64,000 bases of DNA from contig NZ_CP118955.1 in the NCBI RefSeq assembly GCF_029023785.1, positions 804,501 through 868,500 on the forward strand, in the 5' to 3' direction. Below, piece by piece: positions 28,743-36,835 of this stretch. A program made the translations under genes and the position numbers. The notes under the pieces are model-generated. The model saw only the letters and a program-made list of their open reading frames with translations, was not told the DNA's origin and did not search any database. Positions within the stretch are counted from its first letter, which is position 1; each line of letters opens with the position of its first letter. This DNA is from Enterococcus faecium (GTDB taxonomy: Bacteria; Bacillota; Bacilli; Lactobacillales; Enterococcaceae).

Positions 28743-29713
28743 AGAAGATGAGTATAGAAAAGCAGGAACGTTTGAAGCGATTGACGGATGAAGCTGGAAT
28801 TATTAGCGCGTTAGCAATCGACCAGCGTGGTGCTTTGAAGAAAATGATCAACCAATATAAAGAAGCTACATCAGAAGACATCATCCAATTTAAACAGATG
28901 GTTTCTCAATACCTGACTCCCTATGCCTCAGCTATTTTACTTGATCCAGAATACGGCCTGCCTGCAGCAGCGCTTCGAGAGAAAGAATGTGGCTTGCTGC
29001 TAGCTTATGAAAAAACCGGCTATGATACGAAAATGCCGGGAAGATTACCTGATTTATTGAATATTTGGTCGGTGAAAAGGTTAAAAGAAGCTGGTGCGGA
29101 TGCTTGTAAATTTTTATTGTACTATGACGTTGATGAACCAGCAGAGATTAATGTGCAAAAACAAATAGTTATAGAACGGATTGGTTCAGAATGCGAAGCA
29201 GAAGGCATACCTTTCTTTTTAGAGATCCTTTCTTATGATGCAACTATTGGCGGTCCGTCTTCTCTTGCCTATGCAAAAGTAAAACCACATAAAGTTATTG
29301 AAGCCATGCGAGAATTTTCAAAAGAACGTTATCAAGTGGATGTATTGAAAGTAGAAGTGCCAGTGAATATGAGATTTGTGGAAGGATATGGGCAAGAGAC
29401 TTGTTATAGTCAAGCAGAGGCATCCGCGTATTTCTATGAACAATCGAAAGTGACTGAACAACCGTTTATTTTTTTTAGTGCGGGAGTCAATGCTACGCTA
29501 TTTCAAGATACATTACGTTTTGCAAAACAATCAGGTTCGACATTCAATGGTGTCTTATGTGGGCGAGCAACATGGGCGAAGGGAGTGGCACCTTTTGTTA
29601 CCGAAGGCGAAGAAAAAGCGAGTAGTTGGATGTTAGAAGAAGGAAAACAAAATATTAAGGAATTAAGTACACTATTAAAAGAAACAGCAACACCTGTCTA
29701 CGTTGATAGATAA
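28739..29713 (+). CDS. lacD: Tagatose 1,6-bisphosphate aldolase, LacD family
   Basis: Class I aldolase of 324 residues. The Schiff-base lysine lies in DVLKVEVPVN, and the early block IISALAIDQRGALKKMI is diagnostic. LacD cleaves tagatose 1,6-bisphosphate to dihydroxyacetone phosphate and glyceraldehyde 3-phosphate and is known to accept other ketose bisphosphates. No lacAB isomerase or lacC genes are adjacent, unlike a lactose operon. Last gene of the PTS operon. Confidence 0.93.
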   Translation: MKKMSIEKQERLKRLTDEAGIISALAIDQRGALKKMINQYKEATSEDIIQFKQMVSQYLTPYASAILLDPEYGLPAAALREKECGLLLAYEKTGYDTKMPGRLPDLLNIWSVKRLKEAGADACKFLLYYDVDEPAEINVQKQIVIERIGSECEAEGIPFFLEILSYDATIGGPSSLAYAKVKPHKVIEAMREFSKERYQVDVLKVEVPVNMRFVEGYGQETCYSQAEASAYFYEQSKVTEQPFIFFSAGVNATLFQDTLRFAKQSGSTFNGVLCGRATWAKGVAPFVTEGEEKASSWMLEEGKQNIKELSTLLKETATPVYVDR

Positions 29714-29796
29714 GAAAAAGTTGTTTCTTCATAAAAAGATGCTGCTGCAATTAGATAGCGATCAATCGATGATTCAAATTATACATTCACTTAAAT

Positions 29797-29845
29797 AAAA
29801 ATATCGACCAGATTTCTTTTTCAAAAATCTTGGTCGATATTTTTA
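29797..29845. terminator. Bidirectional terminator between lacD and yidC
   Basis: AAAAATATCGACCA and TGGTCGATATTTTT form a long stem with A/T runs on both sides, so it can serve both converging genes. Confidence 0.88.
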
Positions 29846-29891
29846 ATTGCTAAAACTGTTAATGAATTTTTATTACACTCTTATTTACTAT

Positions 29892-30842
29892 CTACTTCCG
29901 CTTCTGCTGCTTTCCTGCGTTGCGGCCTTTGTTATTTGTACTGTTTTTTGGTTGTTTGATTTGTTTTGTTGCTTGTTTGTTGTCAGCTGGCTTTGCTGAT
30001 TCTGTCACGTCTTTTCTTGGAGTGACGACTTGTTTTGGCGGGTTTTGTTTCAACTCTTCTGCCACTTGTGCTTTCAAACGTGGTTTCATCATAACGTTTG
30101 TGATGAATGTTTGCAGACAGCTGAACACACCACCGACTACCCAGTAAAGTGTAACGCCGGCTGGCGCACTGATCGACATGAAGACGATCATAGCAGGAGA
30201 GACGATCAGCATCGTACGCATCGTCTTTTTCTGTTCTTCAGGAATACCGATTGTTGAAATATATCCTTGAAGCAGATAAGCGACCCCTGCAATGGCAACA
30301 AGCACCATACTTGGTGAGCCTAGATCGATGCCGTAAAAAGATGATTCACGGATACCTTCTGTGTAGCGAGCCGTAAAATACAAGGCAGAGAAGATCGGCA
30401 TTTGGATCAATAGAGGCAGACAGCCGATTCCGCCGGTCATACTCAATCCGTTTTCGCGATATACTTGCTGCATTTCTGCTTGTGCTGCCATTTGTTCTTC
30501 ACGTGTTGTTGCAGCTTTTAGCTTTTGTTGTGCTGCTTCAACTTGTGGTTTTAACGCTTGCATTTTTTCAGATTGGATCATTGTTTTTTTCGATTGACTG
30601 ATACCTAGTGGCAAGATGATGATACGAACGATCACAGTCATTGCAATAACTGCCCAGCCGTAAGACCAATTGAAATTCTCAACTAGATATGTAATCGCTT
30701 GGCCCATAGGATGGACGAGTACTCGATAAACGATTCCTGAAGTGTCAGGGTTTCCGTTTGAATCCATCCGCACACAGCCAGATAAAAAGAGCAGGATACT
30801 GACAAGTCCGGATCCCAATAACCAGTTTTTCCATTTATTCAT
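29892..30842 (-). CDS. yidC: YidC/OxaA membrane protein insertase
   Basis: Protein of 316 residues. The N-terminal lipoprotein signal has the lipobox LSGC (Cys at residue 22), followed by five membrane segments of the 60KD_IMP domain. The C-terminal tail is long and basic (ending KNSTNNKGRNAGKQQKRK), which is usual for ribosome contact in the YidC2 type. It inserts membrane proteins with or without SecYEG. Good AGAGGAAG ribosome site. Confidence 0.95.
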   Translation of the reverse strand: MNKWKNWLLGSGLVSILLFLSGCVRMDSNGNPDTSGIVYRVLVHPMGQAITYLVENFNWSYGWAVIAMTVIVRIIILPLGISQSKKTMIQSEKMQALKPQVEAAQQKLKAATTREEQMAAQAEMQQVYRENGLSMTGGIGCLPLLIQMPIFSALYFTARYTEGIRESSFYGIDLGSPSMVLVAIAGVAYLLQGYISTIGIPEEQKKTMRTMLIVSPAMIVFMSISAPAGVTLYWVVGGVFSCLQTFITNVMMKPRLKAQVAEELKQNPPKQVVTPRKDVTESAKPADNKQATKQIKQPKNSTNNKGRNAGKQQKRK

Positions 30843-30879
30843 AGAATACTTCCTCTTCTATAATTTTTACACAAACTTA

Positions 30880-30908
30880 ACTATACTAAAAAAGCGCATG
30901 GAATTCAA
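30880..30908 (-). promoter_or_regulatory. Promoter of yidC
   Basis: On the minus strand TTGAAT (30908-30903), a 17-base spacer and TATAGT (30885-30880). Confidence 0.65.
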
Positions 30909-30983
30909 TCAACTTCATAGAAATTTCATATAAATATTCTTTCTTTTTCGTAGCGAAAAATTTTGAAAAAAAGACAAAAAATC

Positions 30984-31033
30984 AAGAAAGAAATACTTGG
31001 AAAGAAAAGAGTAATTCCAAGTGTTTCTTTCTT
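30984..31033 (-). terminator. Terminator downstream of acyP and its repeat element
   Basis: AAGAAAGAAATACTTGGAA (30984-31002) pairs with TTCCAAGTGTTTCTTTCTT (31015-31033) with a single wobble. The T run lies on the minus-strand side, so it ends the acyP transcript. Confidence 0.8.
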
Positions 31034-31063
31034 ATTTAAAAAACTAAAAACTTTTTTGTTCTG

Positions 31064-31166
31064 TCTGGAAAATATGGGTTAAGCAAATTCATTGCAAGTT
31101 ATAGATCAGCTTTTTTACTACCTATCTTTAATACTTGAGGCAAAGCGCCTCAAAAACAACCTGATC
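31064..31166 (-). repeat. Possible degenerate copy of the terminator-associated repeat
   Basis: Read on the minus strand it starts AGGTTGTTTTT, contains CAAGTATTAA like the left arm of subfamily E, and ends near CTTAACCCATATTTTCC. The arms no longer pair well. It directly follows the clear copy at 31169-31281. Confidence 0.35.
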
Positions 31167-31168
31167 GA

Positions 31169-31281
31169 CGGTGCTCAAAAGTCAATTTCTTGGTATTAAG
31201 TCAAATTTATGCAAAAATGTGGAAAGCCATTTTCACAAAATTTTCCTTAATACTCAAAACTCAGCGACCTTTTCACAACCT
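31169..31281 (-). repeat. Terminator-associated palindromic repeat, subfamily E, directly after acyP
   Basis: On the minus strand it begins at the acyP stop (TAAGGTTGTGA) and ends GAGCACCG. The left-arm segments GTATTAAG and AGTTTT face CTTAATAC and GAAATT on the right. It has the same orientation as acyP. Confidence 0.8.
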
Positions 31282-31556
31282 TATCCCACCACATCAAATT
31301 TCTTTCGTTCCTCAATCATCGGATCTTCTTGGACATCCACATACTGCACTCGTCCACTTGGGCTCGGAGACTTCTTGACTTCTTCGATAAATTTTTGGAT
31401 GATGTCGTCATTTCCGATTGCTTCGATTGTGACTGAGCCGTCGTCTTCGTTTTTTACCGTTCCGGTCACGCCTAACTGATCAGCAACCATCTTGGTCATA
31501 TAGCGAAATCCCACGCCCTGGACACGTCCTTGGACATTCATTTTAACTTTGCGCAT
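31281..31556 (-). CDS. acyP: Acylphosphatase
   Basis: Small enzyme of 91 residues hydrolysing acyl phosphates. The signature is GRVQGVGFRYMT near the N-terminus, with the catalytic Arg in GFR and the later GTVKNEDDGSVTI block. The ATG at 31556 has AAAGG eight bases upstream; an in-frame GTG at 31565 is too close to it. A repeat element starts exactly at its stop codon. Divergent from the rRNA methylase gene. Confidence 0.93.
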   Translation of the reverse strand: MRKVKMNVQGRVQGVGFRYMTKMVADQLGVTGTVKNEDDGSVTIEAIGNDDIIQKFIEEVKKSPSPSGRVQYVDVQEDPMIEERKKFDVVG

Positions 31557-31663
31557 GTTCGTCACCTTTCTTTCCTGTTTTATAAATCAATGATACCGAT
31601 TTTTTTAGGATGAAACAAGCTCAAGCACCTATTCCATGATATAATCAGGTGAGGTGAAGGAAT

Positions 31664-32428
31664 GTGAAAGAGATCCAATCAGCAAAAAATCCAAGAATCA
31701 AAGAATTAAAAAAACTACATAAAAAGAAATACAGAGAAGAAAAGGCAGAATATCTTTTGGAAGGGTTCCATCTGATTGAAGAAGCTGCGTCGTCTGATGC
31801 AGAAATAAAAGAACTTTTTGTGACACAGAGAGGTATGAAAGAATGGGGAGACTGGCTGGCTGTAAACAAAGAGATTTCTACTTTTCTAGTTTCAGATGAG
31901 GTCATGACCGCTATGTCAGATCTACCTACACCGCAAGGGATCTTAGCAGTGATGATGTTAACATCTAAAGATACGCCAGATTTTTCAGGAGGCTGGCTTT
32001 TACTAGATAATGTACAGGATCCTGGAAATGTGGGAACGATGATCCGTACGGCAGATGCGTTTGGTATGGCTGGTGTTTTATTAGGTAAAGGAACGGCAGA
32101 TATTTATAGTACAAAGGTGCTGCGAAGCATGCAGGGAAGCAATTATCATTTGCCTGTGTTACAAAAAGATTTGGCAGAAGTGATCCCTGTAATGAAAGGC
32201 AAAGGGTTTACGGTGTACGGTACAGAATTAAATGAAGAAGCACATGCATTAGACAAAGTAGAAAAAACAGAGGATTTCGCTATAATCATGGGAAACGAAG
32301 GTCAGGGAGTAAGTCAGGAAATCTTGTCTTTGACTGATCAGAACGTATATATCCCAATGAAAGGAAATGCGGAATCATTGAATGTCGGAGTCGCAGCAGG
32401 GATCGTTCTTTATCATTTTTCTTTATGA
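31664..32428 (+). CDS. SpoU/TrmH-family RNA 2'-O-methyltransferase
   Basis: Protein of 254 residues with an N-terminal substrate-binding domain (EIQSAKNPRIKELKKL) and a C-terminal SPOUT domain. The knot motifs are LDNVQDPGNVGTMIRTADAF, IIMGNEGQGVS and PMKGNAESLNVGVAAG. It methylates a ribose in rRNA or tRNA with SAM; the exact site is unknown. It starts at GTG 31664 after a GAAGGAA ribosome site. A -10-like TATAAT lies about 25 bases upstream of the start. Confidence 0.92.
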   Translation: MKEIQSAKNPRIKELKKLHKKKYREEKAEYLLEGFHLIEEAASSDAEIKELFVTQRGMKEWGDWLAVNKEISTFLVSDEVMTAMSDLPTPQGILAVMMLTSKDTPDFSGGWLLLDNVQDPGNVGTMIRTADAFGMAGVLLGKGTADIYSTKVLRSMQGSNYHLPVLQKDLAEVIPVMKGKGFTVYGTELNEEAHALDKVEKTEDFAIIMGNEGQGVSQEILSLTDQNVYIPMKGNAESLNVGVAAGIVLYHFSL

Positions 32429-32492
32429 TTAAGGAACTATTAAGCTTTAGCTATTTTATCTAGAGCGACTAGAATAATCCGAACACTGGTGG

Positions 32493-32498
32493 TATACT
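32493..32498 (+). promoter_or_regulatory. Possible extended -10 promoter of the HD gene
   Basis: TATACT preceded by TGG (extended -10), with a weak TAGAAT 17 bases upstream. Confidence 0.4.
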
Positions 32499-32550
32499 TA
32501 GATCAATTTCAGAAGAAAATGAAATTCAAAAAGGTGGCAGATCGATAATT

Positions 32551-33054
32551 ATGACAGAAAAATGGCGTGAAGACGAAGAATATATGTCTTATGTACAAGA
32601 TCTTTTAGAAACAGAAGCAGTGAAAAAATTAGCGAATTACACACAGCATGTTCATTCCACTCGTTTGGAGCATTCCATCAGTGTTTCTTACTATAGTTAT
32701 CTGCTCGCAAAAAAATGGGGTGGCAATGCTAAAGCAACAGCGCGTGCTGGACTTTTGCATGATCTGTTCTACTATGATTGGCGTACGACGAAATTTGACG
32801 AGGGGACACATGCGTATATCCATCCAAGAATTGCTGTAAAGAATGCAGAAAAAATCACCGATTTGTCGGATCTTGAGCGAGATATCATTTTGAAGCACAT
32901 GTGGGGTGCAACGATCGCACCGCCTAAGTACAAAGAAGGATATATCGTGACATTCGTGGACAAATACTGCGCAGTCAAAGAAGCGGCTCAGCCCATGTCT
33001 GCAAGTATGCGTAAGAGATGGCAACGTTACTTTGGGAAAGAATCCTCGATTTAA
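32551..33054 (+). CDS. HD-domain phosphohydrolase
   Basis: Protein of 167 residues with the metal-binding HD pattern: EHSISVSYYSYLLAKK gives the first His, AGLLHDLFYYDW the HD pair, and a late Asp in IVTFVDKYCAVKE. Such small proteins hydrolyse phosphate esters, often nucleotides, but the substrate is unknown. AAAGGTGG ribosome site. Its 3' side carries a repeat element and terminator. Confidence 0.87.
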   Translation: MTEKWREDEEYMSYVQDLLETEAVKKLANYTQHVHSTRLEHSISVSYYSYLLAKKWGGNAKATARAGLLHDLFYYDWRTTKFDEGTHAYIHPRIAVKNAEKITDLSDLERDIILKHMWGATIAPPKYKEGYIVTFVDKYCAVKEAAQPMSASMRKRWQRYFGKESSI

Positions 33055-33081
33055 TAGGTAAAACCAATAATAGACCATATT

Positions 33082-33195
33082 GAGGTTGTGACAGAAGTGG
33101 TCAGCTTCAAGAAATAAGAAGGAATTTACGAAAATTGCTTCTCAAATTTTTGTGAAGTTTCGGCTTATTACCGCAGATGCCAGCTTTTGAACACC
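33082..33195 (+). repeat. Terminator-associated repeat, chimera of subfamilies A (left) and B (right)
   Basis: The left half (CAGAAGTGGTCAGCTTC, GAAATAAG) is subfamily A; the right half (CTTATTACCGCAGATGC, AGCTTTT) is subfamily B. The outer helices therefore no longer pair. It begins GAGGTTGTGAC and ends GAACACC. It lies 27 bases after the HD gene stop. Confidence 0.88.
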
Positions 33196-33210
33196 ATTCA
33201 TTCGAAACAA

Positions 33211-33247
33211 GGGACTTTGACACGACTTTTGTCACAGTCCTTTTTTC
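33211..33247 (+). terminator. Terminator closing repeat copy I
   Basis: GGACTTTGAC and GTCACAGTCC pair with one mismatch, followed by TTTTTT. The same terminator, with the same ATTCGAAACAAGGG lead-in, closes the array at 54 kb. Confidence 0.8.
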
Positions 33248-33256
33248 TGTTTGCAG

Positions 33257-33285
33257 TTGACTATCTGTTCAAGATACGGTTTACT
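33257..33285 (+). promoter_or_regulatory. Possible promoter of the FusB-like gene
   Basis: TTGACT (33257-33262) with a 17-base spacer and a poor TTTACT. The -10 is weak, so the call is tentative. Confidence 0.35.
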
Positions 33286-33345
33286 TTTATTTATCGAATG
33301 AATCATGTACATAGAATAATAAGCATTAAAGGGGGTGATGATAAG

Positions 33346-33390
33346 ATGCAAAACGTATCTTATTTAAAAGAGTCCGGGATCTTCAGGTAA
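33346..33390 (+). CDS. 14-residue leader peptide upstream of the FusB-like gene
   Basis: The reading frame encodes MQNVSYLKESGIFR and then TAA. It has an exceptionally strong ribosome site (AAAGGGGGTGAT) at a normal distance. A hairpin follows immediately, with arms CATACTTTG (33393-33401) and CAAAGTATG (33422-33430), and then the ribosome site of the main gene. This is the arrangement of translational attenuators such as those of fusB- or erm-type genes. The peptide itself is predicted to be regulatory only. Confidence 0.7.
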   Translation: MQNVSYLKESGIFR

Positions 33391-33461
33391 CACATACTTT
33401 GCAGAAGATCACTTTTTTCTACAAAGTATGCACTTTGGTTAGAAGAAAGGACTTTAAAATC

Positions 33462-34109
33462 ATGGAACAAACAATAAAACCATACCAATATTTTTTTATA
33501 AAAAGAGAAGTAGAACAGTTATTAAATGCGTACTCATCTGTCAATGATCCAAAAACGGTACAAACAGTTCAGGCACTAGCAGCTGAAAAGATTCGAGACA
33601 TATTAGAACACGAACTGCCAGAAATCGATACATTTTTAACGACAGTTTTAGACGTAAAACTGACAAAAGCGCAAGCAGAAAGAGCATTGGAGGAGCTGAA
33701 GCAAATCGTCCAGCCGTTTATGCAGCCTAGCAAACCACAAATCGAGAAATTATTCCGAAAAGTGAAAAAACTCAAACAACCAGCTTGGAATGAAATCGAC
33801 TTGCAAGAACATACGTACATCGGCTGGAATGATCCAGGTACGCAGAAAAAATTCATGGTCTATTACGAAGATGAAAAATTAAAAGGGATTAGCGGTACTT
33901 TATCACCAACGATAAATAAGGGAATCTGTGCAATCTGTCAGAAAACATCGAATGTTTCGCTTTTTCTTTCTACAACGAAAGCAGGTTCTGATGGCACGTA
34001 TACGAAAAAGGGGAATTATATTTGTCATGATAGTGACCAATGTAATCAACAGTTAACGAAATTGGCTCCTTTCTATGAATTTGCTGAACGTGTAAAGAAA
34101 GAACGATAA
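33462..34109 (+). CDS. FusB-like EF-G-binding protein (treble-clef zinc finger)
   Basis: Protein of 215 residues, matching the FusB/FusC family length. The N-terminal half is a helical bundle (YQYFFIKREVEQLLNAYSSV). The C-terminal half has the four-Cys zinc finger, CAIC then CHDSDQC, that contacts EF-G. Family members free stalled EF-G from the ribosome and some give fusidic acid resistance; chromosomal enterococcal members may have a housekeeping role. The ATG at 33462 follows AAAGGA; an upstream in-frame start at 33399 lies inside the leader hairpin and is unlikely. Probably controlled by the leader peptide. Confidence 0.86.
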   Translation: MEQTIKPYQYFFIKREVEQLLNAYSSVNDPKTVQTVQALAAEKIRDILEHELPEIDTFLTTVLDVKLTKAQAERALEELKQIVQPFMQPSKPQIEKLFRKVKKLKQPAWNEIDLQEHTYIGWNDPGTQKKFMVYYEDEKLKGISGTLSPTINKGICAICQKTSNVSLFLSTTKAGSDGTYTKKGNYICHDSDQCNQQLTKLAPFYEFAERVKKER

Positions 34110-34114
34110 TTTTA

Positions 34115-34143
34115 TTGTTTTTTACAGAAAAATATGCTATCTT
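34115..34143 (+). promoter_or_regulatory. Promoter of the fluoride riboswitch transcript
   Basis: TTGTTT (34115-34120), a 17-base spacer and TATCTT (34138-34143) with an extended TGC. The predicted start is near 34150, right before the aptamer. Confidence 0.6.
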
Positions 34144-34153
34144 TTAATGGAAG

Positions 34154-34253
34154 TGAATAGGTGATGGTGTTCGCCTTTAAATGCTAACGAAAGATAGCTA
34201 ATGACGCCTACTAAAGTCTGGGGACAGCCCCTTTCTTTAGTAGGCGTTTTTTT
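34154..34253 (+). promoter_or_regulatory. Fluoride riboswitch (crcB motif) with terminator
   Basis: The aptamer hallmarks are GGTGATGGTGTTCGCC (34160-34175) and GCTAATGACGCCTAC (34197-34211). The terminator arms ACGCCTACTAAAG (34204-34216) and CTTTAGTAGGCGT (34235-34247) are followed by T8. The GCCTAC end of the aptamer is also the 5' arm of the terminator, so ligand binding would block termination and switch the downstream antiporter on. Confidence 0.93.
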
Positions 34254-34271
34254 ATTGAGGAGGAATTTTTT

Positions 34272-35540
34272 ATGGAAAAACAATTACCGAGTCCAGTACG
34301 CATTTTAGTGTACATGCTGAAGTGGCTGGTGATCACAGCGATTCTCGGTATATTCATGGGGAGCTTATCTGCTTTTTTCTTAAATAGCTTGACAGTTGTG
34401 ACAGATATCCGACTATCACATCCTTGGCTCCTTTATCTACTACCAGTTAGTGGTGCGCTTTTTGCTTATCTCTATGCGTATCACGGCGGTCTTTCTAGTC
34501 GTGGAAACAACTTAGTGATCGATCAAGGAAATGGTGGAGAAGAAAAAATCCCGTTGCGACTTATTCCACTTACACTGTTTGGAACCATAACTACCCATTT
34601 ATTTGGGGGATCTGTTGGCCGTGAAGGAACAGCAGTCCAAATGGGGGGAGCGTTAGCAGATAATATATCACGTTTGTTCCGATTGGATAAATCAGAACGG
34701 GAAATCTTGATTATCAGTGGAATCAGTGCGGGTTTTAGTTCTGTATTTGGCACACCTTTAGCTGGAACATTATTTGGATTAGAAGTGTTGGCAATCGGGA
34801 AAGTCCGAACAGAAGCGATCTTCCCTAGCTTCTTTGCTGCACTGTTTGCAAATTTCATGACAGAAAGCTATGGTGTTTCTCATCTACATTACCAAATGGG
34901 TGTGATTCCTGAATGGAGTATGTTGCTGTTCTTCAAAGTTTTTGTTGCTGGGATTGCTTTTGGTTTGATTGGTTGGGTATTCAGCCGTTCGATCGTCTTT
35001 TTAAAAGCGCGATATGCACAATGGATTCCTCATCCTGTTTGGCGAAATACGATAGGTGGAGCTGTAGTTGTGGCAGCAGCATTGATTTTGCAAACACAAC
35101 GTTATCTCGGTTTGAGTCTTCCGTTACTTCAAGAATCATTTAATGGACAGACACATGTCTATGATTTTATTGGGAAGTTATTCTTCACAGTTTTGTCTTT
35201 AGGCGCGGGATATCAAGGGGGAGAAGTGACACCATTGTTTGAAATTGGTGCAACGCTTGGTGCAGCACTAGCGCCTTTGCTCCATGTTTCTGTTCCTTTT
35301 CTCGCAGGATTGGGCTTTATCGGAGTATTTTCTGGTGCGACAAATACACCGATTGCCTGCTTTGTGATGGGGATCGAATTGTTCGGTTCACAAGCGGCAG
35401 TATACTTCTTTATGATCTGCTTGATCAGCTTTATGTGTTCAGGCAACAGCGGTATTTATTCTGCTCAGCAAGTAGCGGTCAAAAAAGGGATACTCTTTTT
35501 GCCAATAGTTAAGAGAATGAAAGAAAAAAACAAGGTGTGA
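34272..35540 (+). CDS. clcF: CLC-F type fluoride/proton antiporter
   Basis: CLC-family membrane protein of 422 residues. The selectivity motif is GGSVGREGTAVQMG, with GREGT as in the fluoride-exporting CLC-F branch instead of GKEGP. The GSGIP motif of chloride CLCs is replaced near residue 77 (SSRGNNL). The fluoride riboswitch directly upstream makes the fluoride assignment strong. It exports cytoplasmic fluoride in exchange for protons. The stop codon lies inside the 5' arm of the terminator. Confidence 0.92.
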   Translation: MEKQLPSPVRILVYMLKWLVITAILGIFMGSLSAFFLNSLTVVTDIRLSHPWLLYLLPVSGALFAYLYAYHGGLSSRGNNLVIDQGNGGEEKIPLRLIPLTLFGTITTHLFGGSVGREGTAVQMGGALADNISRLFRLDKSEREILIISGISAGFSSVFGTPLAGTLFGLEVLAIGKVRTEAIFPSFFAALFANFMTESYGVSHLHYQMGVIPEWSMLLFFKVFVAGIAFGLIGWVFSRSIVFLKARYAQWIPHPVWRNTIGGAVVVAAALILQTQRYLGLSLPLLQESFNGQTHVYDFIGKLFFTVLSLGAGYQGGEVTPLFEIGATLGAALAPLLHVSVPFLAGLGFIGVFSGATNTPIACFVMGIELFGSQAAVYFFMICLISFMCSGNSGIYSAQQVAVKKGILFLPIVKRMKEKNKV

Positions 35541-35570
35541 CATATGTTTTGTCACACCTTGTTTTTTTAG
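35525..35570. terminator. Bidirectional terminator between clcF and the DUF218 gene
   Basis: AAAACAAGGTGTGACA and TGTCACACCTTGTTTT form a long stem with A and T runs at both ends. It overlaps the 3' ends of both converging genes. The core resembles the GGTTGTGAC terminators elsewhere in the window. Confidence 0.88.
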
Positions 35571-36766
35571 AAAAGTAAAGTAATCAGCGATAAGAATGCG
35601 GAGCCTGCGAAAAGCAATCCGCAAATGATCATATGTCTTTTTTTGTTCATCATCAAGATGGCGATGTATTCTCTTAAAAACGCATTAGGCAAGTAGTAGA
35701 AAGCTGTTTTTGCACCAATACCATTTGCTTTCAATTTGGCTTGCCGCGCATAAAGACCGGCTCTAAAAATGTGGTAATTGTTGGAACTAAAGATCGCGCG
35801 GTATGGCCCTTTCATTTGCTGATCCATGATTTCCTTTGAATAGAGCATGTTCTCCAAAGTGGTTGTCGAATTGGTTTCGACAAGAATGTCTCTTTCAGGG
35901 ATTCCTTGTTCCATGGCATATTGTTTCATCGCAATGGCCTCTGGTACTTTTTCGTCTGCTCCTTGCCCGCCAGACATCAATAAGATGGGCGGATTTAATG
36001 TAGCACGGCTTTGAGCCCGATAAAAAGCAATTGCCTTATTGATTCGCTTGGCTAGAAGAGGAGACACTGTTTCTCCATTGATCAACCCAGCGCCTAACAC
36101 AACGATGAAGTCTTGATTGTATCGAGGTCGGTTGAACTGATACAAGAATGAGACAGTCAAAAAGTTGTAGAATACGATAAATAGATAGATCAAGATCAGG
36201 GGAACGCAGAAAAACAAAGCATTTATCCATTGCGGCAAATATTTTAACAAGAAAAAGTCAAAAACAAGAAACAGTGTAAGAAAAATGGCTAGTATCAACG
36301 TTAAAAGATTAGCTAATGAATGCGATTCTCTACGTAAAACTGTGACCCCGTTCCAAAAAAGAAAAACAATCAATCCATAAATACCAAATAAAAGGACAAG
36401 TAGCAATGGAATCGTGATCAAGGCGATCAGTCCGCCAAGGAAAATATTTTGCGTTTCATACAGCAAGACAAACAAGTAGATGCCGAAACTGATGAGGAAA
36501 ACATTGAATAAAAGACCATTCAGCAGCCTTCGTTTTTCTGTGAAATAAGAAAAAGCAAAGATACTAAAGAACAACAATGGAATCAAAAAATAAAAGGTCG
36601 AATAAAAAATTTCCAACACGACAAAATAAGTTAAGATTACCGTAAATGTCCACGTACTGCCGTAAAAGAACAAGGAAGGATCCTTCTTCTGTTTTCGCCA
36701 ATAAACGATAGAGAATACCCCAATAAGATAGAGAACTAAAAAGATCAGATCTCTGGTTAGATTCAT
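35567..36766 (-). CDS. YdcF-like DUF218 membrane protein
   Basis: Protein of 399 residues with about eight to ten membrane segments, then a C-terminal DUF218 (SanA/YdcF) domain of about 150 residues starting at FIVVLGAGLINGETVSPLLA. A conserved LLMSGGQGADEKVPEA block and the acid/asparagine patch VETNSTTTLENM are seen. The family is linked to envelope functions and vancomycin sensitivity in E. coli, but the reaction is unknown. GGAGTTG ribosome site. Confidence 0.85.
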   Translation of the reverse strand: MNLTRDLIFLVLYLIGVFSIVYWRKQKKDPSLFFYGSTWTFTVILTYFVVLEIFYSTFYFLIPLLFFSIFAFSYFTEKRRLLNGLLFNVFLISFGIYLFVLLYETQNIFLGGLIALITIPLLLVLLFGIYGLIVFLFWNGVTVLRRESHSLANLLTLILAIFLTLFLVFDFFLLKYLPQWINALFFCVPLILIYLFIVFYNFLTVSFLYQFNRPRYNQDFIVVLGAGLINGETVSPLLAKRINKAIAFYRAQSRATLNPPILLMSGGQGADEKVPEAIAMKQYAMEQGIPERDILVETNSTTTLENMLYSKEIMDQQMKGPYRAIFSSNNYHIFRAGLYARQAKLKANGIGAKTAFYYLPNAFLREYIAILMMNKKRHMIICGLLFAGSAFLSLITLLF

Positions 36767-36835
36767 AAATTCAACTCCTTTTTCTTATACAGTATAACGA
36801 AAATAGATGAAAAAAGCTGTTATTTAAACTAGAAA

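Noticed and set aside
29920..30257. Plus-strand frames inside yidC
   Set aside because: Antisense shadows of a clearly coding minus-strand gene, with biased Cys/Phe/Leu composition and no ribosome site.
33187..33345. Longer frame extending upstream of the leader peptide
   Set aside because: It runs through a terminator and repeat end; only the ATG at 33346 has a ribosome site, so the 14-codon leader is the likely product.
33399..33461. Upstream start for the FusB-like protein
   Set aside because: It would add 21 residues encoded inside the attenuator hairpin; the ATG at 33462 has the ribosome site and gives the normal family length.
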